A stretch of 41,524 nt of DNA from assembly GCA_024763215.1 (NCBI GenBank), contig JANTFX010000014.1, positions 1-41,524 on the forward strand, written 5' to 3'. Shown piece after piece: positions 34,938-41,524 of this stretch. Numbering within the stretch: the first letter of the stretch is position 1; the number at the start of each line of letters is the position of its first letter. The translations under genes and the position numbers were made by a program. The DNA comes from Candidatus Krumholzibacteriia bacterium (lineage in GTDB: Bacteria > Krumholzibacteriota > Krumholzibacteriia > LZORAL124-64-63). Under the pieces are notes generated by a model. The model worked only from the letters and a program-made list of their open reading frames with translations. It did no database searches and was not told the origin of the DNA.

Positions 34938-35006
34938 ATGGGACCTGAAACTAGCATTATCATGGGTCTTTGCCTGATCGATCTCTTTTGGTGGTTGAGA
35001 AAATGA
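34938..35006 (+). CDS. Putative 22-residue small membrane protein
   Basis: A short ORF begins at ATG 34938 with a very strong ribosome site (AGGAAAGGGGGG, 7 nt upstream) and ends at TGA 35004-35006. The peptide starts MGPETSIIMG, continues with a hydrophobic LCLIDLFWW core, and ends in LRK, so it would be a single short membrane-seeking helix with a basic end. An excellent terminator follows 14 bases later (35021-35060). Its base composition is more AT-rich than that of neighbouring genes. I do not know its family. The ORF may be a real small protein, or part of a non-coding small RNA. It lies 206 bases after the membrane phosphatase, on the same strand. Confidence 0.5.
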   Translation: MGPETSIIMGLCLIDLFWWLRK

Positions 35007-35020
35007 TCACATCGATCTAG

Positions 35021-35060
35021 GCCCCTGACGTGAGGGTAAGACCAGCGTCAGGGGCTTTTT
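35021..35060 (+). terminator. Rho-independent terminator after the small ORF
   Basis: A perfect 10-bp stem, GCCCCTGACG with CGTCAGGGGC (35021-35030 and 35046-35055), is followed by TTTTT (35056-35060) on the plus strand. The 15-nt loop is long. On the minus strand there is no T-run, so it does not belong to the converging TlpA gene. Confidence 0.88.
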
Positions 35061-35080
35061 CATGCCCTCGAACTCCTGCT

Positions 35081-35611
35081 TCACTCCCCCAGCAGCTTGA
35101 CGATTTCCTCCTCGTACGCGCCCTTGGGATAACCGCCGATCCATTTCTTGACGATGACCCCGTCCTTGTCCAGCAACATGGTGGTGGGCAGGCTCTGAAT
35201 CCCGAACTTCTGGAAAACCTCGACATTGCCGTAGACGAAGGGGAAGGTGAATCCCCGGGCCGCGATGAATGACTTGACCTTGGCCTGACCCTCCTGACCC
35301 AGGGCGATGCCCACCACCTGGAGCCCGTCCTGATGTTCCTGGCTGAGCTCCTGCAGATGAGGCAGGGCCTTGCGGCAGGGCGGGCACCAGGTATCCCAGA
35401 AGTCCAGCAACACGGCCCGCCCCCTCAGGTCGGCAAGGGAAAGTTGGCCGCCGTCGACCTCCTCCAGGGTGAATCCGGGCAGGACCTGCCCCACATCGGT
35501 GCCGGTTGCGGTCTGGTCCTGCCCCTGGTGGGTTTCATGCCCGCAGCCCCAGAGCACGCCTGCAGCCAGCCCCAGGATCAGGATCGAGATCAGTTTCAGG
35601 GTCTTGCGCAC
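35081..35611 (-). CDS. TlpA-like thioredoxin-fold lipoprotein
   Basis: The 176-residue product has a lipoprotein signal (hydrophobic about 8-20, lipobox VLWGC with Cys23). Its thioredoxin fold resembles TlpA/ResA: VLPGFTLEEVDGGQLSLADLRGRAVLLDFWDTWCPPCRKALPHL with the active pair C76/C79, then QSLPTTMLLDKDG with the cis-proline. Such proteins reduce disulfides in the periplasm, often for cytochrome c assembly, and are kept reduced by DsbD or CcdA. The divergent dsbD gene 213 bases away fits exactly. The GTG at 35611 is chosen because AGGAAGGA lies 6 nt upstream; an ATG at 35632 is in frame. Confidence 0.9.
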   Translation of the reverse strand: MRKTLKLISILILGLAAGVLWGCGHETHQGQDQTATGTDVGQVLPGFTLEEVDGGQLSLADLRGRAVLLDFWDTWCPPCRKALPHLQELSQEHQDGLQVVGIALGQEGQAKVKSFIAARGFTFPFVYGNVEVFQKFGIQSLPTTMLLDKDGVIVKKWIGGYPKGAYEEEIVKLLGE

Positions 35612-35824
35612 GGTGTTTCCTTCCTGCGGCATGGCCGTCAGCGGCTCATCGGACTTGGATGGTTGGTCCGCGGCAATATGGTAAAATCCAAGGGTTACGG
35701 CAACTGTGCCCGACTTCCCCGGCTCGCCCCCCCGGCGGCAAAGGGACTTGTGCCCGGCGCATTCCTGCGTATTCTAGTGGGAAACCCCACGGGAACCGTA
35801 TCCTTGCCCAACAGAGGAGCACCC

Positions 35825-37690
35825 TTGAAAACGAATCGGCTGCAGAATCTCATACCGGTGTATCTGGCCCTGGTCCTGCCACTTGTCCTGCCCCTGACCC
35901 TGCCGGCCCCGGACGCTGCCCTGGCCGCTGATGACCAGGCCCTGGAAGTCACCATCCACGGCGGCGTGGCCGAGATCGGCCGCAACCTGCAGCTGGACAT
36001 CGAGGTGGCCTCTCCCGCGGGGCGGCGCCTTTCCGCCCACGATTGGTCCGTGACCGTCACCGCCGACGGCGAGCCCTTCCTGGACCAGCCCTATCCCACC
36101 AAGCTTTTGACCCCCGCCGACCAGGGCTCAGGCGGCCTTCTGCCCGCTCACGCCCGTTTCGAGTGGGCGGCCCCGGTAAAAGAAGGCAGCGCGGTGGGCC
36201 AACGCCAACTGACCGTCGACTTCAGTGGCAAGTGGGAGGACGGCAGCACCGCCACGCTGACCTGGACCGGACCCGTGCAGGTGGATTTCGGCCAGGAGTG
36301 GACCGCCGACAAGATCTCCTCCTACATCGAGCGCAAGGGGTTGGGCCTGTTCCTGCTGGCGGTGTTCGGGTTCGGGCTGCTCATGAGCCTTTCGCCCTGC
36401 ATCTACCCCATGATCCCCATCACCCTGGCCGTGATCGGCGCCCGCAGCCAGGACAAGGGTCCGGCCCACGGCCTGATGCTCTCGGTGACCTACGTCATCG
36501 GCATGGCCCTGGTCTACGCCGTACTCGGCGCCCTGAGCGCCACGGTGTTCAGCGGCATCACGGCCTTCATGCAGAGCCCCGCGGTCCTGGTGCCCATCGC
36601 CCTGATCATGGCCGTGCTGGCTTTGAGCATGTTCGGCGCCTACGAACTGGAGGCGCCCGCCTTCCTGCGCGACAAGCTGCAGGGCGGCGGCGGCCAGAGC
36701 GGCAACCTGCTGGGAGTGCTGGTCATGGGGATGGTCGCGGGCCTGGTGGCATCCCCCTGCGTGGGGCCGTTCCTGGCGGCATTGCTGGTGTGGGTGGCCA
36801 CCACGGGCAACGTGGTGCTGGGCTTCTTCTCCCTGTTCACCTTCGGCATCGGCATGGGCATGCTGCTGATCGGCGTGGGCACCTTCCCCTCCCTGCTGGG
36901 ATCCATGCCCAGCAGCGGCGGCTGGATGGTCACCGTCCGCAACGGCATGGGCCTGATCCTGCTGGCCATGGCCTTCTTCTTCGTCAGGCCGGGCGCCGTG
37001 CTGGCGGCCCGCTATTTCTACCCTCTGCTGGGGGTGACCACCGTCCTGGTGGCCGTCTTCATGGGCGCTTTCGACGGCATCACCGCCGAGACCAACTGGT
37101 GGGGCAAGGTCCGCAAGGGCCTGGGCATCTGTGTCCTGCTGGCCGGCATCCTCATCCTGCTGCTGGGCGTGGCCGTCAACCTGGCGCCCCACGCACAGTT
37201 TGGTCTGGGTGGGATACCCGCCCCGACCATGGTGACCGGTGCACCGGCATCAGGCGGCACCACGGGCACGGAAGCGGCCCCGGACCAGGCCTCGGCCGGC
37301 TTTGAAGCTCCCCGGGAGGTCGCCTTCACCGTCGTCAAGACCGGGCAGGGCGTCCGTGATTTCCTGGACCGCAAACGCGCCGAGGCCAAGGCCGCGGGCA
37401 AACCCGTGGTCATCGACTTCTGGGCCAACTGGTGCGTCTACTGCAAGAAGCTGGACAAGCTCGTATGGCACGACCCGGCAGTGGCGGCCGAAGCCGCGCG
37501 CTTTCTGGCCATCAAGATCGACGCCACCGCGCCCGACGACGCCGAGATGGAAGCGCTCAAACAGGAGTTCAAGGTTCCCGGTCTGCCGCGCGTGGTGTTC
37601 ATCGACAGCCGGGGCCAGGTGCTGCACGGTTTGAGCACTGGATTCCAGCCGGCGGACAAGATGCTGGAAACCATGCGTGAGGTCCGCTGA
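35825..37690 (+). CDS. dsbD: Thiol:disulfide interchange protein DsbD, N-terminal domain without cysteines
   Basis: DsbD carries electrons from cytoplasmic thioredoxin to periplasmic thiol proteins. The 621-residue product has a signal peptide (about 8-35), a beta-rich N-terminal domain (about 36-165), the eight-helix transmembrane domain (about 170-460) with its cysteine pair C192 (LSPCIYP) and C312 (ASPCVGP), and a C-terminal thioredoxin domain with C537/C540 (WCVYC). In E. coli the N-terminal domain holds a redox cysteine pair; here there is no cysteine before C192. The TTG start at 35825 has GAGGAG 5 nt upstream and yields an ideal signal peptide. A weak promoter-like pair TTGGAT/TATGGT lies at 35655-35682. 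Confidence 0.93.
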   Translation: MKTNRLQNLIPVYLALVLPLVLPLTLPAPDAALAADDQALEVTIHGGVAEIGRNLQLDIEVASPAGRRLSAHDWSVTVTADGEPFLDQPYPTKLLTPADQGSGGLLPAHARFEWAAPVKEGSAVGQRQLTVDFSGKWEDGSTATLTWTGPVQVDFGQEWTADKISSYIERKGLGLFLLAVFGFGLLMSLSPCIYPMIPITLAVIGARSQDKGPAHGLMLSVTYVIGMALVYAVLGALSATVFSGITAFMQSPAVLVPIALIMAVLALSMFGAYELEAPAFLRDKLQGGGGQSGNLLGVLVMGMVAGLVASPCVGPFLAALLVWVATTGNVVLGFFSLFTFGIGMGMLLIGVGTFPSLLGSMPSSGGWMVTVRNGMGLILLAMAFFFVRPGAVLAARYFYPLLGVTTVLVAVFMGAFDGITAETNWWGKVRKGLGICVLLAGILILLLGVAVNLAPHAQFGLGGIPAPTMVTGAPASGGTTGTEAAPDQASAGFEAPREVAFTVVKTGQGVRDFLDRKRAEAKAAGKPVVIDFWANWCVYCKKLDKLVWHDPAVAAEAARFLAIKIDATAPDDAEMEALKQEFKVPGLPRVVFIDSRGQVLHGLSTGFQPADKMLETMREVR

Positions 37691-37777
37691 TACGGGTAAG
37701 AAGCACCAGGGGTATCTGTCAAAATGGACGGTTGCCTACGCCCTCCTGGCTGCGGCAACCTCGGCCTTCCGGCCCGT

Positions 37778-37813
37778 GACCTCCGGTCTCCTAAGAGAAA
37801 CCGGAGGTCTTTT
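37778..37813 (+). terminator. Rho-independent terminator of dsbD
   Basis: A perfect 10-bp stem, GACCTCCGGT with ACCGGAGGTC (37778-37787 and 37800-37809), has a 12-nt loop and is followed by TTTT. It lies 87 bases past the dsbD stop; the bases between hold nothing else that I can identify. Confidence 0.88.
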
Positions 37814-37832
37814 CGTGCCTTGCCGGATGCCG

Positions 37833-38663
37833 TTACTGGAAACGCACCTCCGAGCGCCGGTCCACGTCGAAGGCCTTGAACAGCCCACCCGTCTCGTTCT
37901 CGGTCAGGATTTCCGGCATGCCGTCCCCATCGATATCCAGCAGCTCGATACGGCTGAAGAAATTTTCATCCTCCCATTCCACGTTCCCGCTGATGGGGTC
38001 GATCACCTTCCCGGAATTCAGGACCACCTCGTTGCGGCCGTCGCCGTCCACGTCTCCGCACCGGATCTGGGTGGCGGTGTACGTGTCGATGCTCGTGTTG
38101 TCCTTGGTGAAGTTCTGGCCGTCGATCTGGACCAGGTGACCGTCGGCGATCATGGCGATCTCCGACGGCTGATCGTCGTCGAGGTTGGCCACGGTGAAGC
38201 AGGAGATCTTGGTGTACTCGCCGGTCAGGGACTCCCACAGGGGCTGGAACTGCTCCAGGGACCAGGCGTAGACCATGCCGTTGGCCGTCCGGCACAGCAG
38301 GGAATCATCCATGCCGTCTCCCGACAGATCGACCACGAGGATCTCCTCGGGCGCTCCGGACAGGGTCTTGCTCTTCCAGACCTGCTCCATGCCGTGGCCG
38401 TTCATCTTGACCACCTGGACGGTCCCGAAGCGCTCGGCGACGGCGAAATACATCCCCGACTCGCCGTCCAGGGGCTCGAACTGGGCCATGTGGCCCAGGC
38501 GCAGGGTGCACCAGGCCAGATCGCGGTACTGCCGGTAGGACAATTCGTCCGGGCCGGGCCGGGCGGCCTGCCCGGCGGAGGCGCCACCCAGGACCGCCAG
38601 CAGGCCCACCAACACAAGGAGAAACCGGGAATCACGGTGAAGACGGACATCGGCCTGGCTCAT
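37833..38663 (-). CDS. Secreted FG-GAP/VCBS-repeat protein
   Basis: The 276-residue product has an N-terminal signal peptide (about 12-33) and beta-propeller-type FG-GAP repeats with calcium-binding loops: VVDLSGDGMDDSLL, VANLDDDQPSEIAM, CGDVDGDGRNEVVL and LDIDGDGMPEIL. Such domains resemble integrin alpha-chain propellers and are common in exported bacterial proteins; ligand and role are unknown. Four clear repeats are fewer than a full seven-blade propeller, so it may be a partial propeller or have degenerate blades in the N-terminal half. The ATG at 38663 has GAGG 7 nt upstream. A perfect TATAAT lies at 38711-38716 in the short gap to the beta-barrel gene. Confidence 0.85.
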   Translation of the reverse strand: MSQADVRLHRDSRFLLVLVGLLAVLGGASAGQAARPGPDELSYRQYRDLAWCTLRLGHMAQFEPLDGESGMYFAVAERFGTVQVVKMNGHGMEQVWKSKTLSGAPEEILVVDLSGDGMDDSLLCRTANGMVYAWSLEQFQPLWESLTGEYTKISCFTVANLDDDQPSEIAMIADGHLVQIDGQNFTKDNTSIDTYTATQIRCGDVDGDGRNEVVLNSGKVIDPISGNVEWEDENFFSRIELLDIDGDGMPEILTENETGGLFKAFDVDRRSEVRFQ

Positions 38664-38710
38664 GGGGCAACCTCTTCTTTCACGGCAACAAAACTCAGGG
38701 GATCAGGCAG

Positions 38711-38716
38711 ATTATA
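38711..38716 (-). promoter_or_regulatory. Consensus -10 element upstream of the FG-GAP gene
   Basis: TATAAT on the minus strand, 47 bases before the FG-GAP start. No good -35 is present at 16-18 bp, so this may need an activator or be chance. Confidence 0.35.
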
Positions 38717-38747
38717 ACCCAACCTCCCGGCCGCGCCTCGGAAAAAA

Positions 38748-39398
38748 CTACCAGGGCAGCACGAGCCCCAGGCCCAACCGCAGGGTCCAGTCGATGTAAT
38801 CATGGCCGTGGCGCTTGTACTGCCGGTACTGCCCCCGCAGATCCACCAGGTAGCGGCCGCCGCAGGCGGTCTCCCAGCCCAGGCTCATCAGGGGGGCCCA
38901 CCCTATCTCGGTTCCCCGTTCCTCACCCCCGTCGAAGGTGATCTCGCTGATGCCGATGCCCGCACCGATGTAGGGGGAACGCCCGCCTCCCTGGGGTCCC
39001 ACATCGCCGAAATAATGCCGCAGGATGAAATCCCCGGAGCGGATGCGGTAGTGCGTGTAGAGTTCCTGGTAGTCCACCTGCAGCACCAGACCCGTATTCC
39101 AGGACCGCAGGAAATCCAGGAAATTCGCGGCCAAGTCCGGGTGGAACACGACCGCCCCGCCGTATCCGAACTGGCCGTTGGAGTTGGAGAAAGCGCCGCC
39201 CGTACCGATGTAACCCACCAGATAGGCCGGGCTGGCCGGATCGAAACCCAGTTGGGAGCGCGGCAAGGAGAGCCGCGGGTTCTGTGCCGGAGCGCTCCTG
39301 GCCGCCTGGGGAGCCGCAACCGGCAACCATGCCGTCAGAAGCACCAGGGCAGCCGGTGTACGCAACCGCCCCCCGAGCAGAAGGAATTTCTCGATCAT
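38748..39398 (-). CDS. Outer-membrane beta-barrel protein
   Basis: The 216-residue product has a signal peptide (about 1-37, ending near APQAARSA). It then shows alternating amphipathic strands with aromatic girdles, such as YLVGYIGTGGAFS, TGLVLQVDYQELYTHYRI, FILRHYFGDVG, YIGAGIGISEITF and TLRLGLGLVLPW. The terminal aromatic residue is the usual Bam recognition signal. The size suggests an 8-stranded barrel of the OmpW/OmpA-like class, though the exact family is not recognised. The ATG at 39398 has GGGGAG 6 nt upstream; an earlier in-frame start at 39437 would put extra residues before the signal peptide. The FG-GAP gene follows in the same direction after 84 bases, with its own possible promoter. 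Confidence 0.83.
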   Translation of the reverse strand: MIEKFLLLGGRLRTPAALVLLTAWLPVAAPQAARSAPAQNPRLSLPRSQLGFDPASPAYLVGYIGTGGAFSNSNGQFGYGGAVVFHPDLAANFLDFLRSWNTGLVLQVDYQELYTHYRIRSGDFILRHYFGDVGPQGGGRSPYIGAGIGISEITFDGGEERGTEIGWAPLMSLGWETACGGRYLVDLRGQYRQYKRHGHDYIDWTLRLGLGLVLPW

Positions 39399-39574
39399 GA
39401 AGCGCTCCCCTGTTTCCGGGCCCATTCCTTTCACCACGGATCATCAGCAAGGGGGATGCCATGCCCCCAGCCTCGCTGGAACGAGTTATTGCATTGTACG
39501 CAAACAAGTTGTATTCTCCGCGAGAATCCGGACCGACCACCGATCCGGCTGAAATCCGTGCAGTGAGGGATGCC

Positions 39575-40243
39575 ATGCCCGTACCGGAGCTGCCGCCGCC
39601 TGGCCGGGACCAATACCGGACCCTCGCCGGCGCGGGGCAACACGAGCTGAAGGTCAAACGTTCGCGGTTTGTCGGCCTGGCCGCTCCGGCCGCCGATGAA
39701 AACGCCGCCCGGGCGTGGGTCCAGGCCCAGGAGCGACGGTTCCACGACGCCCGGCACGTATGCTACGGCTACCGCCTGGGCCACCACGACCATATCCGGG
39801 AAGTCCGCAGCGACGCGGGCGAACCCTCGGGCACCGCCGGCGAGCCCATCCTGGCCGCCCTGCGCAAGCAGGGGATCAGCGATGCCGTGGTGGTGGTGGT
39901 GCGCTACTTCGGAGGGATCAAGCTGGGCACCGGAGGGCTGTCGCGGGCCTACGGGGAAACGGCCGAGTGTGCCCTGACCACAGCGGGAGCCAGGACCGTG
40001 CTGCTGGGCCGTCGGTTCACCCTGGAGTTTCCCTACCCCCTGCGCAAGACGCTGGATCACCTGTTGCGGCAATGCCGGGGGCGGATCTACGCGGAATCAT
40101 ACACCGAGACCATCCGTTGGGGCATCTGGCTGCCCCACTCCCAGTGCGCAGGATTCTCCCTCCGGCTGACCGAGAGCACCGCCGGCGCGGTGCCCCTCCG
40201 GGAGGAACCGGACGCGGGGGACGTCCCCCCCCCCGGCCGGTGA
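39575..40243 (+). CDS. yigZ: YigZ/IMPACT-family (UPF0029) protein
   Basis: The 222-residue product has the IMPACT N-terminal domain: KVKRSRFVGLAAP (the usual IKKSRFI strand), HVCYGYRLG, SDAGEPSGTAGEPIL and VVVVRYFGGIKLGTGGLSRAYGE, followed by a ferredoxin-like C-terminal domain. Family function is unknown; the eukaryotic member affects translation control, and bacterial YigZ is dispensable. Start choice is unusual: the same 14-base context GGGATGCCATGCCC occurs at 39453-39466 and 39567-39580, in frame with each other. The downstream ATG (39575) gives the normal family length; the upstream ATG (39461) would add 38 residues. An AT-rich stretch (39484-39516) between them could be a promoter. Confidence 0.87.
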   Translation: MPVPELPPPGRDQYRTLAGAGQHELKVKRSRFVGLAAPAADENAARAWVQAQERRFHDARHVCYGYRLGHHDHIREVRSDAGEPSGTAGEPILAALRKQGISDAVVVVVRYFGGIKLGTGGLSRAYGETAECALTTAGARTVLLGRRFTLEFPYPLRKTLDHLLRQCRGRIYAESYTETIRWGIWLPHSQCAGFSLRLTESTAGAVPLREEPDAGDVPPPGR

Positions 40244-40263
40244 GTGCGCCGCCGATACCGAAT

Positions 40264-40294
40264 AAAACGGCCCCGCTCACCGTCGGGGCCGTTT
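40264..40294. terminator. Bidirectional terminator between yigZ and the sigma factor gene
   Basis: An 11-bp stem, AAACGGCCCCG with CGGGGCCGTTT (40265-40275 and 40284-40294), has an 8-nt loop. On the minus strand it is followed by TTTTATT-type sequence, on the plus strand by TTTCTCTC. It serves converging genes, better on the minus side. Confidence 0.85.
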
Positions 40295-40327
40295 CTCTCT
40301 GTTCGCCTGTCGAAACAAAGGGTCGCT

Positions 40328-41269
40328 TCAGATGGTGGACTCCTCCGCGTAGTCGTGCATGTAGCGGAAGGCCTTGCTGGTGCGGATCTTCTCGAAGGCC
40401 TCTTCCTTGATCTGGCGGATCCGCTCACGGGTCAGACCCATGATCTTGCCGATCTCCTCCAGGGTCATCTCGTGGTCGCTGCCCAGGCCGTAGTAGAGAC
40501 GCAGGACCTTGGCCTCGCGCTCCTTCAGATCGCCCAGCATGCGGTCGATGCTCTGGTTCAGATCATCTTCCATGACCCGGCTGTCCGGCCCCTCGCTGGT
40601 GGTGTCCTCCAGGAAGTCCAGGTAGGTGCTGTCCTCGTCGTTGCCGACGAAGTCGTCCAGGAAGAAATTGTCCTGCATCAGGGGGATGGTGTCCTTGACC
40701 TCGTCGACGGACAGCCCCAGCTTGGCCGCGATCTCCTCGGGCTCGGGCTTGCGGCGCAGCTTCTGCTGCAGTTCCCCGCTGGCCTTCTTGATCTGGTTCA
40801 GGACGCGGGCCCGGTTCAGGGGCATGCGCACGATCTTGCTGTGGTTGGCCAGGGAAGCCAGGATGGACTGGCGGATCCACCAGACGGCATAGGAAATGAA
40901 CTTGTAGCCGCGGGTCTCGTCGAAGCGCTGGGCGGCCTTCAGCAGCCCCAGGTTGCCCTCGTTGATCAGATCCTCCAGGGGCACGCCGTAGTGGGCGTAT
41001 TCCTTGGCGATGGAGACCACGAAGCGCAAGTTGGCCTTGACCAGCTTGTGCAGGCTCTCGCTGTCGTTGCTGTGGATGCCGCGGGCCAGCTCGCATTCCT
41101 CGGCCCTGGTCAGCAGCGAATAGGCCTTCACTTCCTGGAAGTAAAGGTCCAGATTGCTCATCAACTGGGCGGCAGGAACATTGGTCCTGGCGCCGAGATT
41201 CCGGTTAGCCTTGGTGTTCTTGGCAGACTTGCTCAGCTTGCGGGCTGCGGGAGTCTTGCGGGCCTTGGC
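40328..41269 (-). CDS. RpoD/SigA-type RNA polymerase sigma factor, short form
   Basis: The 313-residue sigma70 protein has a basic N-terminal tail (about 1-45), region 1.2 (NLDLYFQEVKAYSLLTRAEE), and regions 2.1-2.4 (KANLRFVVSIAKEYAHYG, LEDLINEGNLGLLKAAQRFD, YKFISYAVWWIRQSI). Region 3 and region 4.2 (TLEEIGKIMGLTRERIRQIKEEAFEKIR) follow. There is no region 1.1 and no large non-conserved insert, as in the primary sigma factors of Bacteroidota/Chlorobiota; it could therefore be the housekeeping factor, or an RpoS-like group 2 factor. The ATG at 41269 has AAGGA 8 nt upstream; an ATG at 41302 lacks proper spacing. The leader is long and AT-rich. Confidence 0.9.
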   Translation of the reverse strand, partial: AKARKTPAARKLSKSAKNTKANRNLGARTNVPAAQLMSNLDLYFQEVKAYSLLTRAEECELARGIHSNDSESLHKLVKANLRFVVSIAKEYAHYGVPLEDLINEGNLGLLKAAQRFDETRGYKFISYAVWWIRQSILASLANHSKIVRMPLNRARVLNQIKKASGELQQKLRRKPEPEEIAAKLGLSVDEVKDTIPLMQDNFFLDDFVGNDEDSTYLDFLEDTTSEGPDSRVMEDDLNQSIDRMLGDLKEREAKVLRLYYGLGSDHEMTLEEIGKIMGLTRERIRQIKEEAFEKIRTSKAFRYMHDYAEESTI

Positions 41270-41524
41270 CATGTTTACCATCCTTTCCAGGGGTTTTTGC
41301 ATTCCCCCTAGAAATCCGGTTACCGGTGGGGTACGCTCTGCCCCCCTATAACAATTCCCATTCCATATATCAGGTATTTCTTTATAAAATTAACACGACC
41401 ATAACCTACTATTTACCAACAAGTTGAAAATCAGTTTATTTTAGGTCTGATTCTTGGCGGCAAATTTTTTCCTGGGTATTGACAAAATGGCAAAACCGCC
41501 CCTGTCACGGGGGTCATGTTGTCA
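41270..41524. promoter_or_regulatory. AT-rich leader/promoter region of the sigma factor gene, ending in an inverted repeat
   Basis: This 255-base stretch has no gene. Bases 41345-41480 are much richer in A and T than the rest of the window and hold several -10-like hexamers (for example TTATAG and TATATG on the minus strand), but none has a convincing -35. At the edge TGACAAAATG (41480-41489) faces CATGTTGTCA (41515-41524), 9 of 10 paired, enclosing CCCC-TGTCAC-GGGG. A plus-strand TTGACA at 41479-41484 has no matching -10 inside the window. Confidence 0.45.

Noticed and set aside
41479-41507. Plus-strand promoter starting with TTGACA at the right edge
   Set aside because: At 17 bp spacing the -10 position reads CTGTCA, which is not acceptable, and the downstream gene is outside the window.

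Overview
The window is 41.5 kb of dense, GC-rich bacterial chromosome. It is almost wholly housekeeping and accessory-metabolic in content, with no rRNA, tRNA, CRISPR array or prophage that I can see. The cell is a diderm: there is an outer-membrane beta-barrel protein ending in Trp, a PpiD-type periplasmic chaperone, DsbD, a TlpA lipoprotein and TatA. The short primary-type sigma factor without region 1.1, the GSI-alpha glutamine synthetase, the LL-DAP-type aminotransferase, an FG-GAP protein and the mrfA/mrfB pair together suggest a little-cultured lineage near the FCB superphylum (for example Krumholzibacteriota or Eisenbacteria-like). That placement is inference.

Layout. 1-2.6 kb (minus): ParA (cut by the left edge) with a near-consensus promoter, a divergent-PAP2 membrane protein and glutamine synthetase. 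2.6-4.5 kb (plus): PpiD-like chaperone with a strong terminator. 4.5-15.4 kb (minus): one tightly packed run of 14 genes with many 1-4 nt stop/start junctions: aminotransferase, folB, folK, deoxynucleoside kinase, panB, panC, GlmU-N-like nucleotidyltransferase, HIT protein, LytR_C protein, DUF4321 protein, tatA, mrfA helicase, mrfB exonuclease and an unknown winged-helix-like protein. 15.5-16.7 kb (minus): secreted TPR protein. 16.8-20.3 kb (minus): GT4 glycosyltransferase followed by three molybdenum-hydroxylase accessory genes (YqeC-, MocA- and XdhC-like) with no hydroxylase beside them.

20.3-20.65 kb is a gene-free divergent region holding a palindrome shared by two candidate promoters and a 178-bp structured insertion with terminal inverted repeats and a 4-bp direct repeat. 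It is followed by a cytidylate-kinase-like gene (plus). 21.4-23.6 kb (minus): groES-groEL under a sigma70 promoter with a variant CIRCE operator. 23.6-32.0 kb (minus): valS, a RodZ-like gene, uvrB, nadC, birA and coaX. 32.2-35.06 kb (plus): a large PDZ/multi-TM/GAF/SpoIIE phosphatase, then a tiny ORF with its own Shine-Dalgarno sequence and terminator. 35.1-37.8 kb: divergent TlpA lipoprotein and DsbD, a thiol-redox pair. 37.8-39.4 kb (minus): FG-GAP protein and beta-barrel protein. 39.6-40.2 kb (plus): YigZ/IMPACT-family protein. 40.3-41.3 kb (minus): RpoD-type sigma factor with an AT-rich leader at the right edge.

The candidates most worth attention are the 178-bp structured insertion, the 22-codon ORF with its leader hairpin and terminator, the base-compensated CIRCE variant, the YqeC homologue lacking its P-loop lysine, the DsbD without cysteines in its N-terminal domain, and the mrfA-mrfB cluster with a linked unknown gene. 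I found no clearly new multi-gene defence or catalytic system.
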